The notes under the pieces are model-generated. The model had not been told where the DNA came from, did no database searches, and saw only the letters and a program-made list of their open reading frames with translations. From contig NZ_JAYMGI010000002.1 of the NCBI RefSeq assembly GCF_035825295.1, positions 4,221,001-4,285,000 on the forward strand: a DNA stretch of 64,000 bases, given 5' to 3'. This DNA is from Actinacidiphila sp. DG2A-62. GTDB taxonomy: Bacteria > Actinomycetota > Actinomycetes > Streptomycetales > Streptomycetaceae. Below are positions 16,505 through 25,430 of the stretch, one piece after another. The position numbers were made by a program, and so were the translations under genes. The first letter of the stretch is position 1. Each line of letters opens with the position of its first letter.

Positions 16505-17035
16505 ATGACCACGGCGCAGCCCACCGCGAAGCCCACCACGCAGTCCACCCCGCAGCCGGCCGCGACGCCGGCCGCGACGCCGGCCGCGGACGCCACGATG
16601 ACCATCGGCGAGGTCAGCGCGCTGACCGGCCTGACCACGGACACCCTGCGCTTCTACGAGCAGGAGGGCCTCTTCTTCGCGCCCGTGCGGCGGAACGCGG
16701 CCGGCCGCCGCGTCTTCACCCGCGAGGAGGTCGAGTGGCTGAAGGTGTGCACGAAGCTGCGGTCGTCGGGGATGCCGCTGCCGGAAATCCAGCGGTACGC
16801 CACGCTCGTGCGCGACGGCGCCGGCAACGAGGCCGAGCGCTTCGAGATCCTGCGCCGCCACGAGGCGAAGGTCCAGCAGCAAGTGGCCGACCTCCAGGAG
16901 GCGTTGGGCGTCATCCACCACAAGGTGGAGCTGTACGCCCGCCACCTCGCCGCGGGCACCGCGGACCGCCTCTGGCGCAACGGCCCCGAGTGCGACGACC
17001 CGGTGGAGGCTGACGTCCCCGACCCGCGGGCGTAG
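16505..17035 (+). CDS. MerR family regulator
   Basis: Protein of 176 residues. A Thr/Pro/Ala-rich leader of about 30 residues (repeats of ATPA) precedes a canonical MerR HTH: TMTIGEVSALTGLTTDTLRF, YEQEGLFFAPVRRNAAGRR, VFTREEVEWLKVCTKLRSSG. A dimerisation coiled coil follows (VQQQVADLQEALGVIHHKVE). Resembles the SoxR/AdhR branch without a metal-binding Cys cluster. The shared dyad links it to its own promoter and to the SDR gene at 13.4 kb. Confidence 0.9.
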   Translation: MTTAQPTAKPTTQSTPQPAATPAATPAADATMTIGEVSALTGLTTDTLRFYEQEGLFFAPVRRNAAGRRVFTREEVEWLKVCTKLRSSGMPLPEIQRYATLVRDGAGNEAERFEILRRHEAKVQQQVADLQEALGVIHHKVELYARHLAAGTADRLWRNGPECDDPVEADVPDPRA

Positions 17036-17084
17036 CGCCTCAGTTGACGTGAGGTGACGTACCCGACCCCGCCGCACCCACGCG

Positions 17085-17951
17085 TCACGCCCGCGCGTCC
17101 ATCCTCTGCGTGCCGATGACCTTGAGGAGTTGGAGCGTGCGGTACGCCGGGGAGTCCGGGTCCGCGGTGTAGAGCATCAGCTGCTGGTCGCGGTCCGGGA
17201 GCGTGAGGATGTCGAACGTCAGCTCGATCGGGCCCACTCGCGGATGGTGGAAGACCTGCCGGGCGTGGTGCTCGATGCGTAGCTCCTGGGAGTTCCAGAG
17301 GCGGGTGAAATCCGCGCTCCCGGCGAGGAGTTCGGCGATGAGGGAGTGCAGCTCCGCGCTGTCGGGGTAGCGCGTGGTGGCCAGCCGCAGGTAGCTGACC
17401 GCGCTGGTCATGAAGCGTTCGGGGTCGGTGACGCCGTAGACGGCGCCGCGTCCCTGACCGGGCTCGCCGCCCGCTCCCAGGAAGATGCGGCGCAGGATGT
17501 TGCGGTCCGGCGGGCGCAGCGCGGAGAAGTCCTCGAACAGCGCGGCGGCCAGCGGGTTCCAGGCGATCACCTGGCAGGTGTTGTCCACGACCAGCGCGGG
17601 CATGTCGGCGAGGCGGTCGAGCAGCGCGGCGGTGGACGGCGCGACGTCGCGGGTGGGCTGCCGGCCGGGCGCGTGGTCCAACTCGCCGGCCAGCGAGAAA
17701 AGATGGACGCGCTCCTGGTCCGACAGCCGCAGTGCGCGGGCGATGCCCAGCAGCACCTGGCGCGACGGGTGCCGGCCGCGCGCCTGTTCGAGGCGGCTGT
17801 AGTGGTCGGTGGAGATGTGGGCGAGCTGCGCGACCTCCTCGCGCCGCAGCCCCGGCGTGCGCCGCCGCGAGCCGCGCGGGAGCCCCACGTCCTCCGGCCG
17901 GAGCTGCTCCCGGCGGCTGCGCAGGAAGGCTGCCAGCGCGTCCTTGTCCAT
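17085..17951 (-). CDS. XRE regulator with MmyB-like ligand-binding domain
   Basis: Protein of 288 residues. HTH with the family hallmark RRRTPGLRREEVAQLAHIST then DHYSRLEQARG (about 27-58). C-terminal MmyB-like PAS-type domain: MPALVVDNTCQVIAWNPLAA, RFMTSAVSYLRLATTRYPDS, HPRVGPIELTFDILTLPDRD. Members regulate a neighbouring oxidoreductase or dehydratase gene. Here an NAD-dependent epimerase is divergent. Confidence 0.93.
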   Translation of the reverse strand: MDKDALAAFLRSRREQLRPEDVGLPRGSRRRTPGLRREEVAQLAHISTDHYSRLEQARGRHPSRQVLLGIARALRLSDQERVHLFSLAGELDHAPGRQPTRDVAPSTAALLDRLADMPALVVDNTCQVIAWNPLAAALFEDFSALRPPDRNILRRIFLGAGGEPGQGRGAVYGVTDPERFMTSAVSYLRLATTRYPDSAELHSLIAELLAGSADFTRLWNSQELRIEHHARQVFHHPRVGPIELTFDILTLPDRDQQLMLYTADPDSPAYRTLQLLKVIGTQRMDARA

Positions 17952-18243
17952 GGTCACCACGCTACGACGCGGCGCGGCGCGGCGGGAGCCACGGGCGGCG
18001 GGCGGGGGCGCGCAGCCATGGACCGACAGTCCCTGGATGGGCGTCGGCGGCGGCCGAAGGCTGGTGGAGACCGGTCTCCGGACGCTCCGGAAGCTCCCGG
18101 CACGCCGGGCGCTCCGGGCACCCCCGGGCATCCGGGCGCTCCCGGCACCCCGGGCGCCCCCAGGCGCCCTGGGGAATCCAGGCGCCCCCGAGCGCCCCGG
18201 ACACCTCCGGCGCCACCCACCCCCGACACCACAAGGACATCCC
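17952..18243. repeat. Divergent intergenic region with 9-bp tandem repeat
   Basis: 292 bp holding the promoters of the MmyB-like regulator and the epimerase. From about 18070 to 18210 it is built of a degenerate 9-bp unit (CCCGGCAYC/GGGCGCYCC-like). Translated, the unit gives Gly-X-Y triplets on the minus strand and Ala-Pro-Gly on the plus strand. Neither frame has a credible start or family similarity, so I treat it as non-coding. Confidence 0.6.
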
Positions 18244-19122
18244 GTGCACATCTTCCTCACCGGCGGCAGCGGCTACCTCGGCGGCCACCTCACCCGCCAC
18301 TTCATCGGCTCCGGCCACCAGGTCAGCGCCCTCGCCCGCTCGCAGGCGGCCGGCGACAAGGTGGCGGCGCTCGGCGCACGGCCGGTGGCGGGCAGCCTCG
18401 CGGACACCGCCGTGCTGCGCCGCGCCGCCGCGGAGGCCGACGCGATCGTGCACGCGGCCGTGGACTTCGCGGACCCGGCGATGCGCGAGGTGGAGGAGCC
18501 CGCGCTCGCGGCGCTGCTGGGCGGGGCGCGGCCGGGCACGCCGTTCGTCTACACCAGCACCGGCCTGGTCTACCCGGACGGGCGGGGCGCGACCGCCGAC
18601 GAGGACACGCCGGTGGACGCCGAGGGCTCGCCGCAGCCGTACAAGGTGCTGGGCGAGCAGCAGGTGCTGGCCGCGCGGGGACCCGCGGTGACGGTGGTCA
18701 GGGCGGCGCTGATCTACGGGCACGGCGGCTCGGGCCTGCTGCAGGGCATGATCGCGGGGGCGCGCGAGCGCGGGGCCGCCACGTACATCGGCGACGGCGC
18801 GAACGCGTGGAGCGCGGTGCACGTCGACGACCTGGCCCGCCTCTACGCCGCGGTGATCGCCCGCGCCGAGCACGGGCTCGTGGTCAACGCGGCGTCGCGC
18901 ACGCACGTCACGATGCGACAGATCGCGGAGGCGGTGGCGCACACGACGGGCACCCGCGCAGTGTCGATCACGCGGGAACAGGCCGAGCAGGCGCTCGGCC
19001 CCTACGCGGCGGTGCTGACCCGCTCGACCCCGCTGGACCCGTCCCGCGCGGAACGCGCCGTCAACTGGACCCCCGAGGCCCCCGCACTCCTGGACGACCT
19101 GCGCACGGGCTCCTACGCATGA
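18244..19122 (+). CDS. NAD-dependent epimerase/dehydratase family protein
   Basis: Protein of 292 residues, GTG start after AAGGACATCCC. Extended SDR fold: FLTGGSGYLGGHLTRHF (about 4-20) is the NAD loop, with FVYTSTGLVYPDG near 103 and NAWSAVHVDDLARLYAAVI near 190. The catalytic Tyr lies in PQPYKVLGEQQ, where the usual YxxxK is not kept (Gly in the Lys position, Lys directly after Tyr). Catalysis may therefore differ. Substrate unknown. Probably controlled by the divergent XRE protein. It overlaps the convergent STAND ATPase by 10 nt. Confidence 0.85.
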   Translation: MHIFLTGGSGYLGGHLTRHFIGSGHQVSALARSQAAGDKVAALGARPVAGSLADTAVLRRAAAEADAIVHAAVDFADPAMREVEEPALAALLGGARPGTPFVYTSTGLVYPDGRGATADEDTPVDAEGSPQPYKVLGEQQVLAARGPAVTVVRAALIYGHGGSGLLQGMIAGARERGAATYIGDGANAWSAVHVDDLARLYAAVIARAEHGLVVNAASRTHVTMRQIAEAVAHTTGTRAVSITREQAEQALGPYAAVLTRSTPLDPSRAERAVNWTPEAPALLDDLRTGSYA

Positions 19123-21541
19123 GCCCCGCCCAGGTGCTGGTCGATGCGTGAGCGGACGCCGTTCGCACGGGTGTCGTCGAAGGCGGCCAGCAGGTCCCGC
19201 GCCTCGCGCCAGCACCGGCGGGCCTGGGCCGGGTCCGTCGCAAGCAGAGCGGTGGCCAGGCAGTCCAGTTCCACGCCGCGGTTCCACGCGTCGCCGAGCT
19301 CTTCGTGCACGGCAGCGGCTCTGCGGTGAAAGGCGACGGCTTCCTCGTGCCGCCCCAGGCGCCGGTACGTCTCGCCAGTCCCGCGCCACGCCAACGCTTC
19401 CCTGCTGCGGTCGCCCAGCCGGCGGTGGAGCATCGCGGCGCGCTGGTAGGAGGCCAGCGCCTCCGGGTAGCGGGATGCCGCCTGCTGCACGTTGCCCAAG
19501 GTGATCAGCCAGTGGCCCTCCAGGCGGCGGTGACGCAGGCGTACGGCGATGTCCGTGGCGTCGCTCGCCGCCTCCAACGCCGTTGTGAGGTCGCCCAGTT
19601 CGCGGTGGAGCTCCGCCAGGTCCCGGAGCATGCCCCCTTCGCTGCGTTCGTTGCCGGCCGAGCGGTGCATGGCCAGGGCCCTGTGCGCGGTCTCGCCCGC
19701 GGTGTGGAGGTCGCCTGCCTCAAGGCGACACGTGGCGAGGTTGGACAGGGCGATGGCCTCCCCCGCGGGCTGCCGTTCGCCCCGAAGAGGTCGGCGGCCT
19801 CCCGGAAGAGCCCGGCGGCACGGTCGAGTCGGCGGGCGCGCAAGTGGATCAGGCCGATGAGGTTGAGCGCGTCCGCTTCGTCGCGCACGTTCCCGAGCGT
19901 CCGCGAGAGGTCCAGCGCCGTGTCGAGGAAGCCCAGCGCCTGGTCGAGTTCGTTGGCACTCCGGTACGCCATGCCCAGGCAGAGGGACAGAAAAGCCCGC
20001 GCTTTGCTGTCCCCGGCCCGCTCGGCCGACGCGAGTCCGGTACGGCCGGCATCGATCCAGTCGCCGAGCGCGGCAGAGGGGGGCAACGCGTTCCACGCCA
20101 CTGCCGCGAGTTGCCAGGCGCGCCTCGCCCACGCGGCTGACGCCGCGGCACCGACGGTCCGCAGGACGTTGCCGCATTCACGCTCCGCCCAATCCACGGC
20201 CTCGTCGTAGCCGGTGAAAGCCAACGGTTGCACGCCCGGTTCCGGCGGGCTGAGCGGAAGCCGTTCCTCCTCGGGCTCGATCCAACTCTGGGCCGCGTCG
20301 GCGGTGTGCAGGTACCAGTCCAGGACACGTCGCAGCGCCAGGTCCCCTTCCCCTGGCGGCGTCTCCTGCCGTGCCTGGTCGGCCGCGTAGGCACGGAGGA
20401 GGTCGTGGAACTGGTAGCGGTCCGGAGCGGTTTGCTCCAGCAGATGTGCGCCGACGAGATCGTCCAGGAGTTGCCGGGTCCGACCGTGCGGCATGCCTGA
20501 CAGGGCCGCTGCCGCATGGAGGCAGAAGTCGGGTCCCGGGTGCAGGCCGAGGAGGCGGAACAGACGGGCCGCGGGCCCGGACAGCGCGCGGTAGGACCAG
20601 GCGAAGACGGTCCGGACGGCGTCCGCCTCCCCCTCGTCCCCGGTGCTCAGGGTGTCCCAGAGAGCTGACCCGTCCCGCAGATCGGCGATGAGGTCGCGGA
20701 GCCGCAAGTGCGGTTGCCCGGCGGCACGTTCGGCCGCGATGCGCAAGGCCAGTGGAAGGCGGGCGCACAGTCGTGCCAGTTCCTTCAACGAGGCTTCGTC
20801 GTCCTCGGGCCGGTAGCCGCTCGTCGCCGCTCTCAAGAGGGCGACCGCTTCCGGCTCCGGCAGGGTGCCCAGAGTCAGCCGGCGAGCACCGTCGCGAACG
20901 GCGAGACCCGCCAATCGGCTTCGGCTCGTCACCAGGGCCAGGCTCCGCCCGCTGCCGGGCAGCAGCGGTCTCACCTGGGCCGCGGTAGCCGCGTTGTCCA
21001 GCACGATCAGCACGCGCCGCTCGGCCAGGAGCGAACGGTAGAGGGCGGAAGCGGTGTCCGTGTCACCGGGGATCTCGGCAGCCGGTACGCCCATGGCGCC
21101 CAGGAACCCGCGCAGCGCCTCACGCGGGGAAACGGGCTCGCCCGGGTCGTAACCGCGCAGATTGACGTAGAGCTGGCCCTCGGGGAACTCGTGCTTGACG
21201 TGATGGGCCCACCGCAGCGCCAGCGAGGTCTTCCCTGCGCCGGCGGTTCCGGCGATGACATAGACGCTCACCACCAGCCCGCCGCCGTCCCGGCCGGGCA
21301 CAATCGCGTTCAACTGGCCGAGTTCGCTGGCTCGGTTGACGAACAGGCTTATGTCGGCGGGCAGTTGTCTCGGCGCGGTCCAGGCTTCACGGCGGTTGTC
21401 CGACGCGGCGTGGTGGAAGTGGATGCCTCCCGCGACACTCCCGGCTTGCACGACATCGTGCGAGGTGCCCGACAGGTCGTTCGACGAGTCCCGTCCACGG
21501 GCATCGCCTCCTCCCCGCTCCGCGTCCCCCGTCCCGCTCAT
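19113..21541 (-). pseudogene. STAND/NB-ARC ATPase with TPRs, copy 1 (one-base frameshift)
   Basis: NLR-like signalling ATPase. N-terminal motif NDLSGTSHDVVQAGSVAG (about 19-36) resembles RHIM/bacterial amyloid signalling motifs. NB-ARC core: P-loop IAGTAGAGKTSLALRW, Walker B RRVLIVLDNAATAAQ, sensor LALVTSRSR, GLPL-like ARLPLALRIAAE, then a winged-helix segment and TPRs ending in SYQRAAMLHRRLGDRSREAL. The frame breaks at the C4 run 19780-19783. One added base gives 2430 nt, 809 residues, colinear with copy 2. The ATG overlaps the stop of the DUF6879 gene (ATGA), so the three minus-strand genes form one operon. There is no DNA-binding domain, unlike AfsR. Confidence 0.85.
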
Positions 21542-22158
21542 ACCGGCGGAGGGAGCGGGGCCACGTCGCGGTCGAAGTAGGCGTCCAGGTCTTCCGCGGC
21601 GAGGTAGAGACCGCGCAGATAGGCCGTCCACGAGTCGACGGTGGCGCGGTCGGTGAAGCGGACCGCGCCGTCCGGTACGCCCGCGTCGGTGTACACCACG
21701 CGGAACATGGCCGCCGCGCCGAGGATGGTCAACTCAGGGAGCTGTCCGGCACTTTCAGCTCGACTGATCGCCCCGGCAGCCAGGACACGGATCTTCTCCC
21801 CCGCGTACCGCACCCGGTTGCGGTGCGAGTGCAGTTCCCACTGGATGTACGGGGTCAGTGGTTCCTCGACCACGCGGACCCGGTGAAAGGTGACGCCCTG
21901 CCTCTGGTCAGCCACCGCTTCCTCGTGCAAGGCGTCCCGCCGTGCGTCGAGCAGGCGGAGGGCTTCCGGCCAGTCCCCGCGGCGAAGCGCGTCACGGCTG
22001 GCGTCGTCCGTCTCCTCGAAGTGCTGCCGCCGCTCCAGCTTCCAGCAGTCGGCATCGCGTAGCGCGGCGTAGCGGCGCCCGAAGTCCGAGCCGTACTCGG
22101 CGCGGGAGAGGCGCTCACCCTCCCCGGCGTGGAGCTCTGGGGGATGGGCGTCAAGCAT
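21538..22158 (-). CDS. DUF6879 family protein, island copy 1
   Basis: Cytosolic protein of 206 residues. Family features as I recall them: CWKLERRQHFEETDDASRDA, LRRGDWPEALRLLDARRD, FHRVRVVEEPLTPYIQWELH, LTILGAAAMFRVVYTDAGVP, and a C-terminal ...AEDLDAYFDRDVAPLPPPV. No enzymatic motif. The start overlaps the last codons of the 89-aa gene by 8 nt and the stop overlaps the ATPase start, indicating coupled translation of 89-aa, DUF6879 and ATPase. Function unknown. DUF6879 genes often sit beside XRE regulators in Streptomyces; here the partner is an NLR-like ATPase. Confidence 0.85.
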   Translation of the reverse strand: MLDAHPPELHAGEGERLSRAEYGSDFGRRYAALRDADCWKLERRQHFEETDDASRDALRRGDWPEALRLLDARRDALHEEAVADQRQGVTFHRVRVVEEPLTPYIQWELHSHRNRVRYAGEKIRVLAAGAISRAESAGQLPELTILGAAAMFRVVYTDAGVPDGAVRFTDRATVDSWTAYLRGLYLAAEDLDAYFDRDVAPLPPPV

Positions 22159-22420
22159 CAGGAATGTCCGCCTTCGCCGCGCTGAGCATGTTGCCGGGGA
22201 TGACGACCAGCCGCTCGTCCTGCGCAAGACTCACGCCCGCGGGCAGCCGCGAGGCGTATGCGGCGGTCAGGTCGCGACCGATGACGGCGATGTCGCCGTT
22301 GTCGAGCTGCCAGATGTCCGGGCACTCCTTCTTGTCCCCGGAGTTGCCCAGTTCCTTCGCCGACCGGCCCAGTCGCCTGACGAACAACGCCGACGGATCC
22401 GCTTCCCACGCGCGAGCCAT
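22151..22420 (-). CDS. 89-aa island protein, copy 1
   Basis: Protein of 89 residues (MARAWEADPSALFVRRLGRS, CPDIWQLDNGDIAVIGRDLT, DERLVVIPGNMLSAAKADIP). It is about 75% identical to the copy at 25161-25430, with a variable acidic patch near residue 30. Compact alpha+beta look, no signal peptide. GGGGACAG precedes the ATG. I do not recognise a named family. Always paired here with DUF6879 through an 8-nt overlap, so the two products probably act together. Confidence 0.8.
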   Translation of the reverse strand: MARAWEADPSALFVRRLGRSAKELGNSGDKKECPDIWQLDNGDIAVIGRDLTAAYASRLPAGVSLAQDERLVVIPGNMLSAAKADIPDA

Positions 22421-22590
22421 CACTGTCCCCCACTTCGCTACGGACCGTTGCCTCCCACGATACCGAGGGTGGCGCACGGGCACAGGACGACTACGCGCCG
22501 ACATCTCCTGCGGGACGCGCTCGGCTCGGCGTGAGTGCGTTGGCGTGGATGCGCTGCGTACAGGGTCCTGTGCGCGCTGTACCGTTTTCG

Positions 22591-22607
22591 TGTGACCGTG
22601 CGTCACA
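22591..22607. promoter_or_regulatory. Inverted repeat TGTGAC-N5-GTCACA
   Basis: Perfect 6-bp arms with a 5-bp spacer in the 232-bp divergent gap between the two STAND modules, 46 bp before the copy 2 ATPase start. GTGAC/GTCAC half-sites recur in the other promoters of the island. Confidence 0.5.
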
Positions 22608-22652
22608 GGCGTGGTGACGGCGCGGGCGGCGCTGGCGAAGGCGGAGGTGGGT

Positions 22653-25021
22653 GTGTCCACGGGGAATCACGATGCGCGGAACGATCTGTCGGGGTCCTCG
22701 CGCGATGTCGTGCAGGCCGGGAGCGTGACCGGGGACATCCACTTCCACCACACGCAGCCCGCGGCCGGACAGGGCACGGCTCCACGCCAACTGCCCGCCG
22801 ACGTCCACGCCTTCGTCAACCGCAGCACCGAACTCGGCCAGCTCGACGCCGCGCTCGCCGGCCACGACGACGCACAGACCGTCGTCTGCGTCCACATCGT
22901 CGCCGGGACCGCCGGCGCGGGCAAGACCTCACTCGTCCTGCACTGGGCCCACCAGGTCAAAGACCGCTTCCCCGACGGGCAGCTGTTCGTCAACCTGCGC
23001 GGCTACGACCCCGGACAGCCCGTCACCGCGCAGCAGGCGCTACGCCGCTTCCTGCGCGCCCTCGGCGTCCCCGCCGCGGACATCCCCCACGACACCGACG
23101 ACGCCGCCGCCCTCTACCGCTCCCTGCTCGCCCAACGCCGCATGCTCATCGTCCTGGACAACGCCGCCACCGCCGCCCAGGTCCGCCCCCTGCTGCCCGG
23201 CAGCGGCAACCACCTCGTCCTGGTCACCAGCCGCAGCCGCCTGTCCGCCCTCGCCGTCCGCGACAACGCCCACCGCCTCACCCTCGGCACCCTCCCCGAA
23301 CCCGAAGCCGTCGCCCTCCTGCGCACCATCACCACCGGCTACCGCCCCCACGACGACGACCACCACCTCACCGAACTCGCCCGCCTGTGCGCCCGCCTCC
23401 CCCTCGCCCTGCGCATCGCCGCCGAACGCGCCGCCACCCACCCCCACCTCCACCTCCACGACCTCATCACCGACCTCCGCGACGAATCCGCCCTCTGGAA
23501 CACCCTCAGCACCGGCACCGACGACGACACCGAAACCGTCCGCACCGTCTTCACCTGGTCCTACCGCGCCCTGTCCCCACCCACCGCCCGCACCTTCCGC
23601 CTCCTGGGCCTGCACCCCGGCCCCGAGTTCGGCCTCCCCGCCGCCGCAGCCCTCACCCACCACACCATCCCCCACACCCGCCAACACCTCGACGACCTCG
23701 TCGGCGCACACCTCCTCGAACAAACCGCCCCCGACCGCTACCAGTTCCACGACCTCCTCCGCGCCTACGCCACCGACCAAGCCCACACCGAAGAACCCCC
23801 ACACGAACAGAAAGCCGCCCTGCGCCGCCTGCTCGACTGGTACCTACGCACCGCCGACGCCGCACAGGACAGGATCAAGCCCGCAGAGGTCCGCGTCCCG
23901 CTGCCGGCCCCGCGACCGCCGTTCCGACGCCGGCCTTCGCCGACTACGACGCGGCGGTCGACTGGTCCGAGAGCGAGCACGCGACGCTGCTCCGGCTCGC
24001 GCCGGTCGCGGCGTCCGCGGGATTCGACACGCTCGCCTGGCAACTGGCCGAGGTGCTGTGGCACATCCGCTCCCATTCCTCGCCGGCCACCGACTGGACC
24101 CCCACGGGACGGGTCGGAGCGGAGGCGGCGCAACGCGCGGGCGAAACCGCCGCCCAGGTCCGGCTGCTCGGTTATCTCGGCATGGCGTTCCGGCGGGGCC
24201 ATCGCTTGGACGAAGCCCTGGAATGCCACGAGCAGTCACTGGACCTCGCTCGGGCGAGCGCCGATCGGCTCGGCGAGGCGCGCTCGCTCAACCTCATCGG
24301 CCTCGTCTACTTGGACAGCCGCCGCCTCGACGCGGCCGCTGATCAGTTCCGGCGCGCGGCAGCCGTCTTCCAGGATCTGGACGAGCCGCACCGCGCGGCC
24401 ATGGCTCTGGCGAACGCGGCGAGCACCCATCTAGAAGCAGGCCGCCTCCCCGAGGCCGGGACCGCGGCCCGGGAGGCGCTGGCCGCCCACCGGGCCCTGG
24501 GCAACCAGCGGAGCGTGGGCAACGCCTTGTACATCACCGCCGAGGTCAGCCGCGAGCAAGGAGATCTCGCGGCAGCCCGGGAGGCGATCGACGAGGCGAT
24601 CGCCATCGCCCTCGCGCTTCGCAACCACACCCTGGAAGGCTTCTGGTTGATCACCCTCGGCAACGTCCAGCGAGCCCAGGGCGCGTACGGTGACGCGCTC
24701 GCGTCCTACCAGCGGTCCGCGATGCTGCACCGACGCCTCGGCGACCGCACCCGCGAAGCACTCGCCTGGCGCGGCACCGGACAGACCTACGCCGCCATGG
24801 ACCGCGAGGACGAGGCCGCCGCGTTCCACCGACAGGCCATCGCCGTCCACCGCGACCTCGGCGACACCTGGGAACTCGCCGTCGAGTCGGAACACCTCGC
24901 CGCCTGCCTCCAGGCCACGGACCCCGACGCCGCCCGCGCCCTGCGCGCCGAAGCCCTCACCCACCTCACCGAGTACACCGACCCCCGCGCCACCGCCCTC
25001 CGCACCCGCATCGACGGATAG
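22653..25021 (+). pseudogene. STAND/NB-ARC ATPase with TPRs, copy 2 (one-base frameshift)
   Basis: Paralogue of copy 1, divergently placed. The GTG start at 22653 follows GGAGG. N-terminal ARNDLSGSSRDVVQAGSVTG motif, P-loop IVAGTAGAGKTSLVLHW, Walker B RRMLIVLDNAATAAQ, LVLVTSRSR, ARLPLALRIAAE, winged helix, then TPRs (LLGYLGMAFRRGHRLDEALE, SYQRSAMLHRRLGDRTREAL). The frame breaks at the C4 run 23908-23911, after about residue 420. Adding one base gives 2370 nt and 789 residues. The region 22800-23880 has an extreme CCC/ACC codon bias, higher than copy 1, although the proteins are similar. Confidence 0.85.
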
Positions 25022-25093
25022 GCCACCGCCAGTACGTCACCGCCAGCAACCCGCTGTTCCCCCGGACTCGGCGCGAATGTGTCACATACAAGG

Positions 25094-25107
25094 CCTTATG
25101 CATAAGG
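25094..25107. promoter_or_regulatory. Perfect palindrome upstream of 89-aa copy 2
   Basis: CCTTATGCATAAGG, a 14-bp perfect palindrome, followed 3 bp on by another CTTATG. It lies in an unusually AT-rich 139-bp gap before the 89-aa gene and is a likely operator overlapping its promoter. Confidence 0.55.
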
Positions 25108-25160
25108 TAACTTATGTGCTGACGGTCCGTCATATAGCGGGTACACGGAGGTGTCACGTC

Positions 25161-25430
25161 ATGGCCGACGTATGGGAAGCCGATCTCTCAGCGTTATTCG
25201 TCAAGCGGCTGGGCAAGTCGGCCGCGGAGTTGGGCAACTCCGAGGAAGAGGACGACTGCCCGGACATCTGGCAACTCGACAACGGCGACATCGCCGTCAT
25301 CGGCCGTGACCTCACCGAGCACTACGGCTCGCGCCTGCCGCAGGGCGTGACGCTCAGGGCGGATGAGCGCCTGATCATCATCCCGGGCAACATGCTCAGC
25401 GCGGCGAAGGCGGACATTCCTGATGCTTGA
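25161..25430 (+). CDS. 89-aa island protein, copy 2
   Basis: Paralogue of the gene at 22151-22420: MADVWEADLSALFVKRLGKS, then the invariant stretch CPDIWQLDNGDIAVIGRDLT and the identical end NMLSAAKADIPDA. GGAGG precedes the ATG by 9 bases. It overlaps the next DUF6879 gene by 8 nt exactly as copy 1 does. Unlike copy 1, it lies downstream of its ATPase and has its own promoter region. Function unknown. Confidence 0.82.
   Translation: MADVWEADLSALFVKRLGKSAAELGNSEEEDDCPDIWQLDNGDIAVIGRDLTEHYGSRLPQGVTLRADERLIIIPGNMLSAAKADIPDA

Noticed and set aside
17954..18232. Minus-strand frame encoding a 92-residue collagen-like Gly-X-Y protein
   Set aside because: No ribosome-binding site, located in a divergent promoter region, and composed only of a 9-bp tandem repeat.
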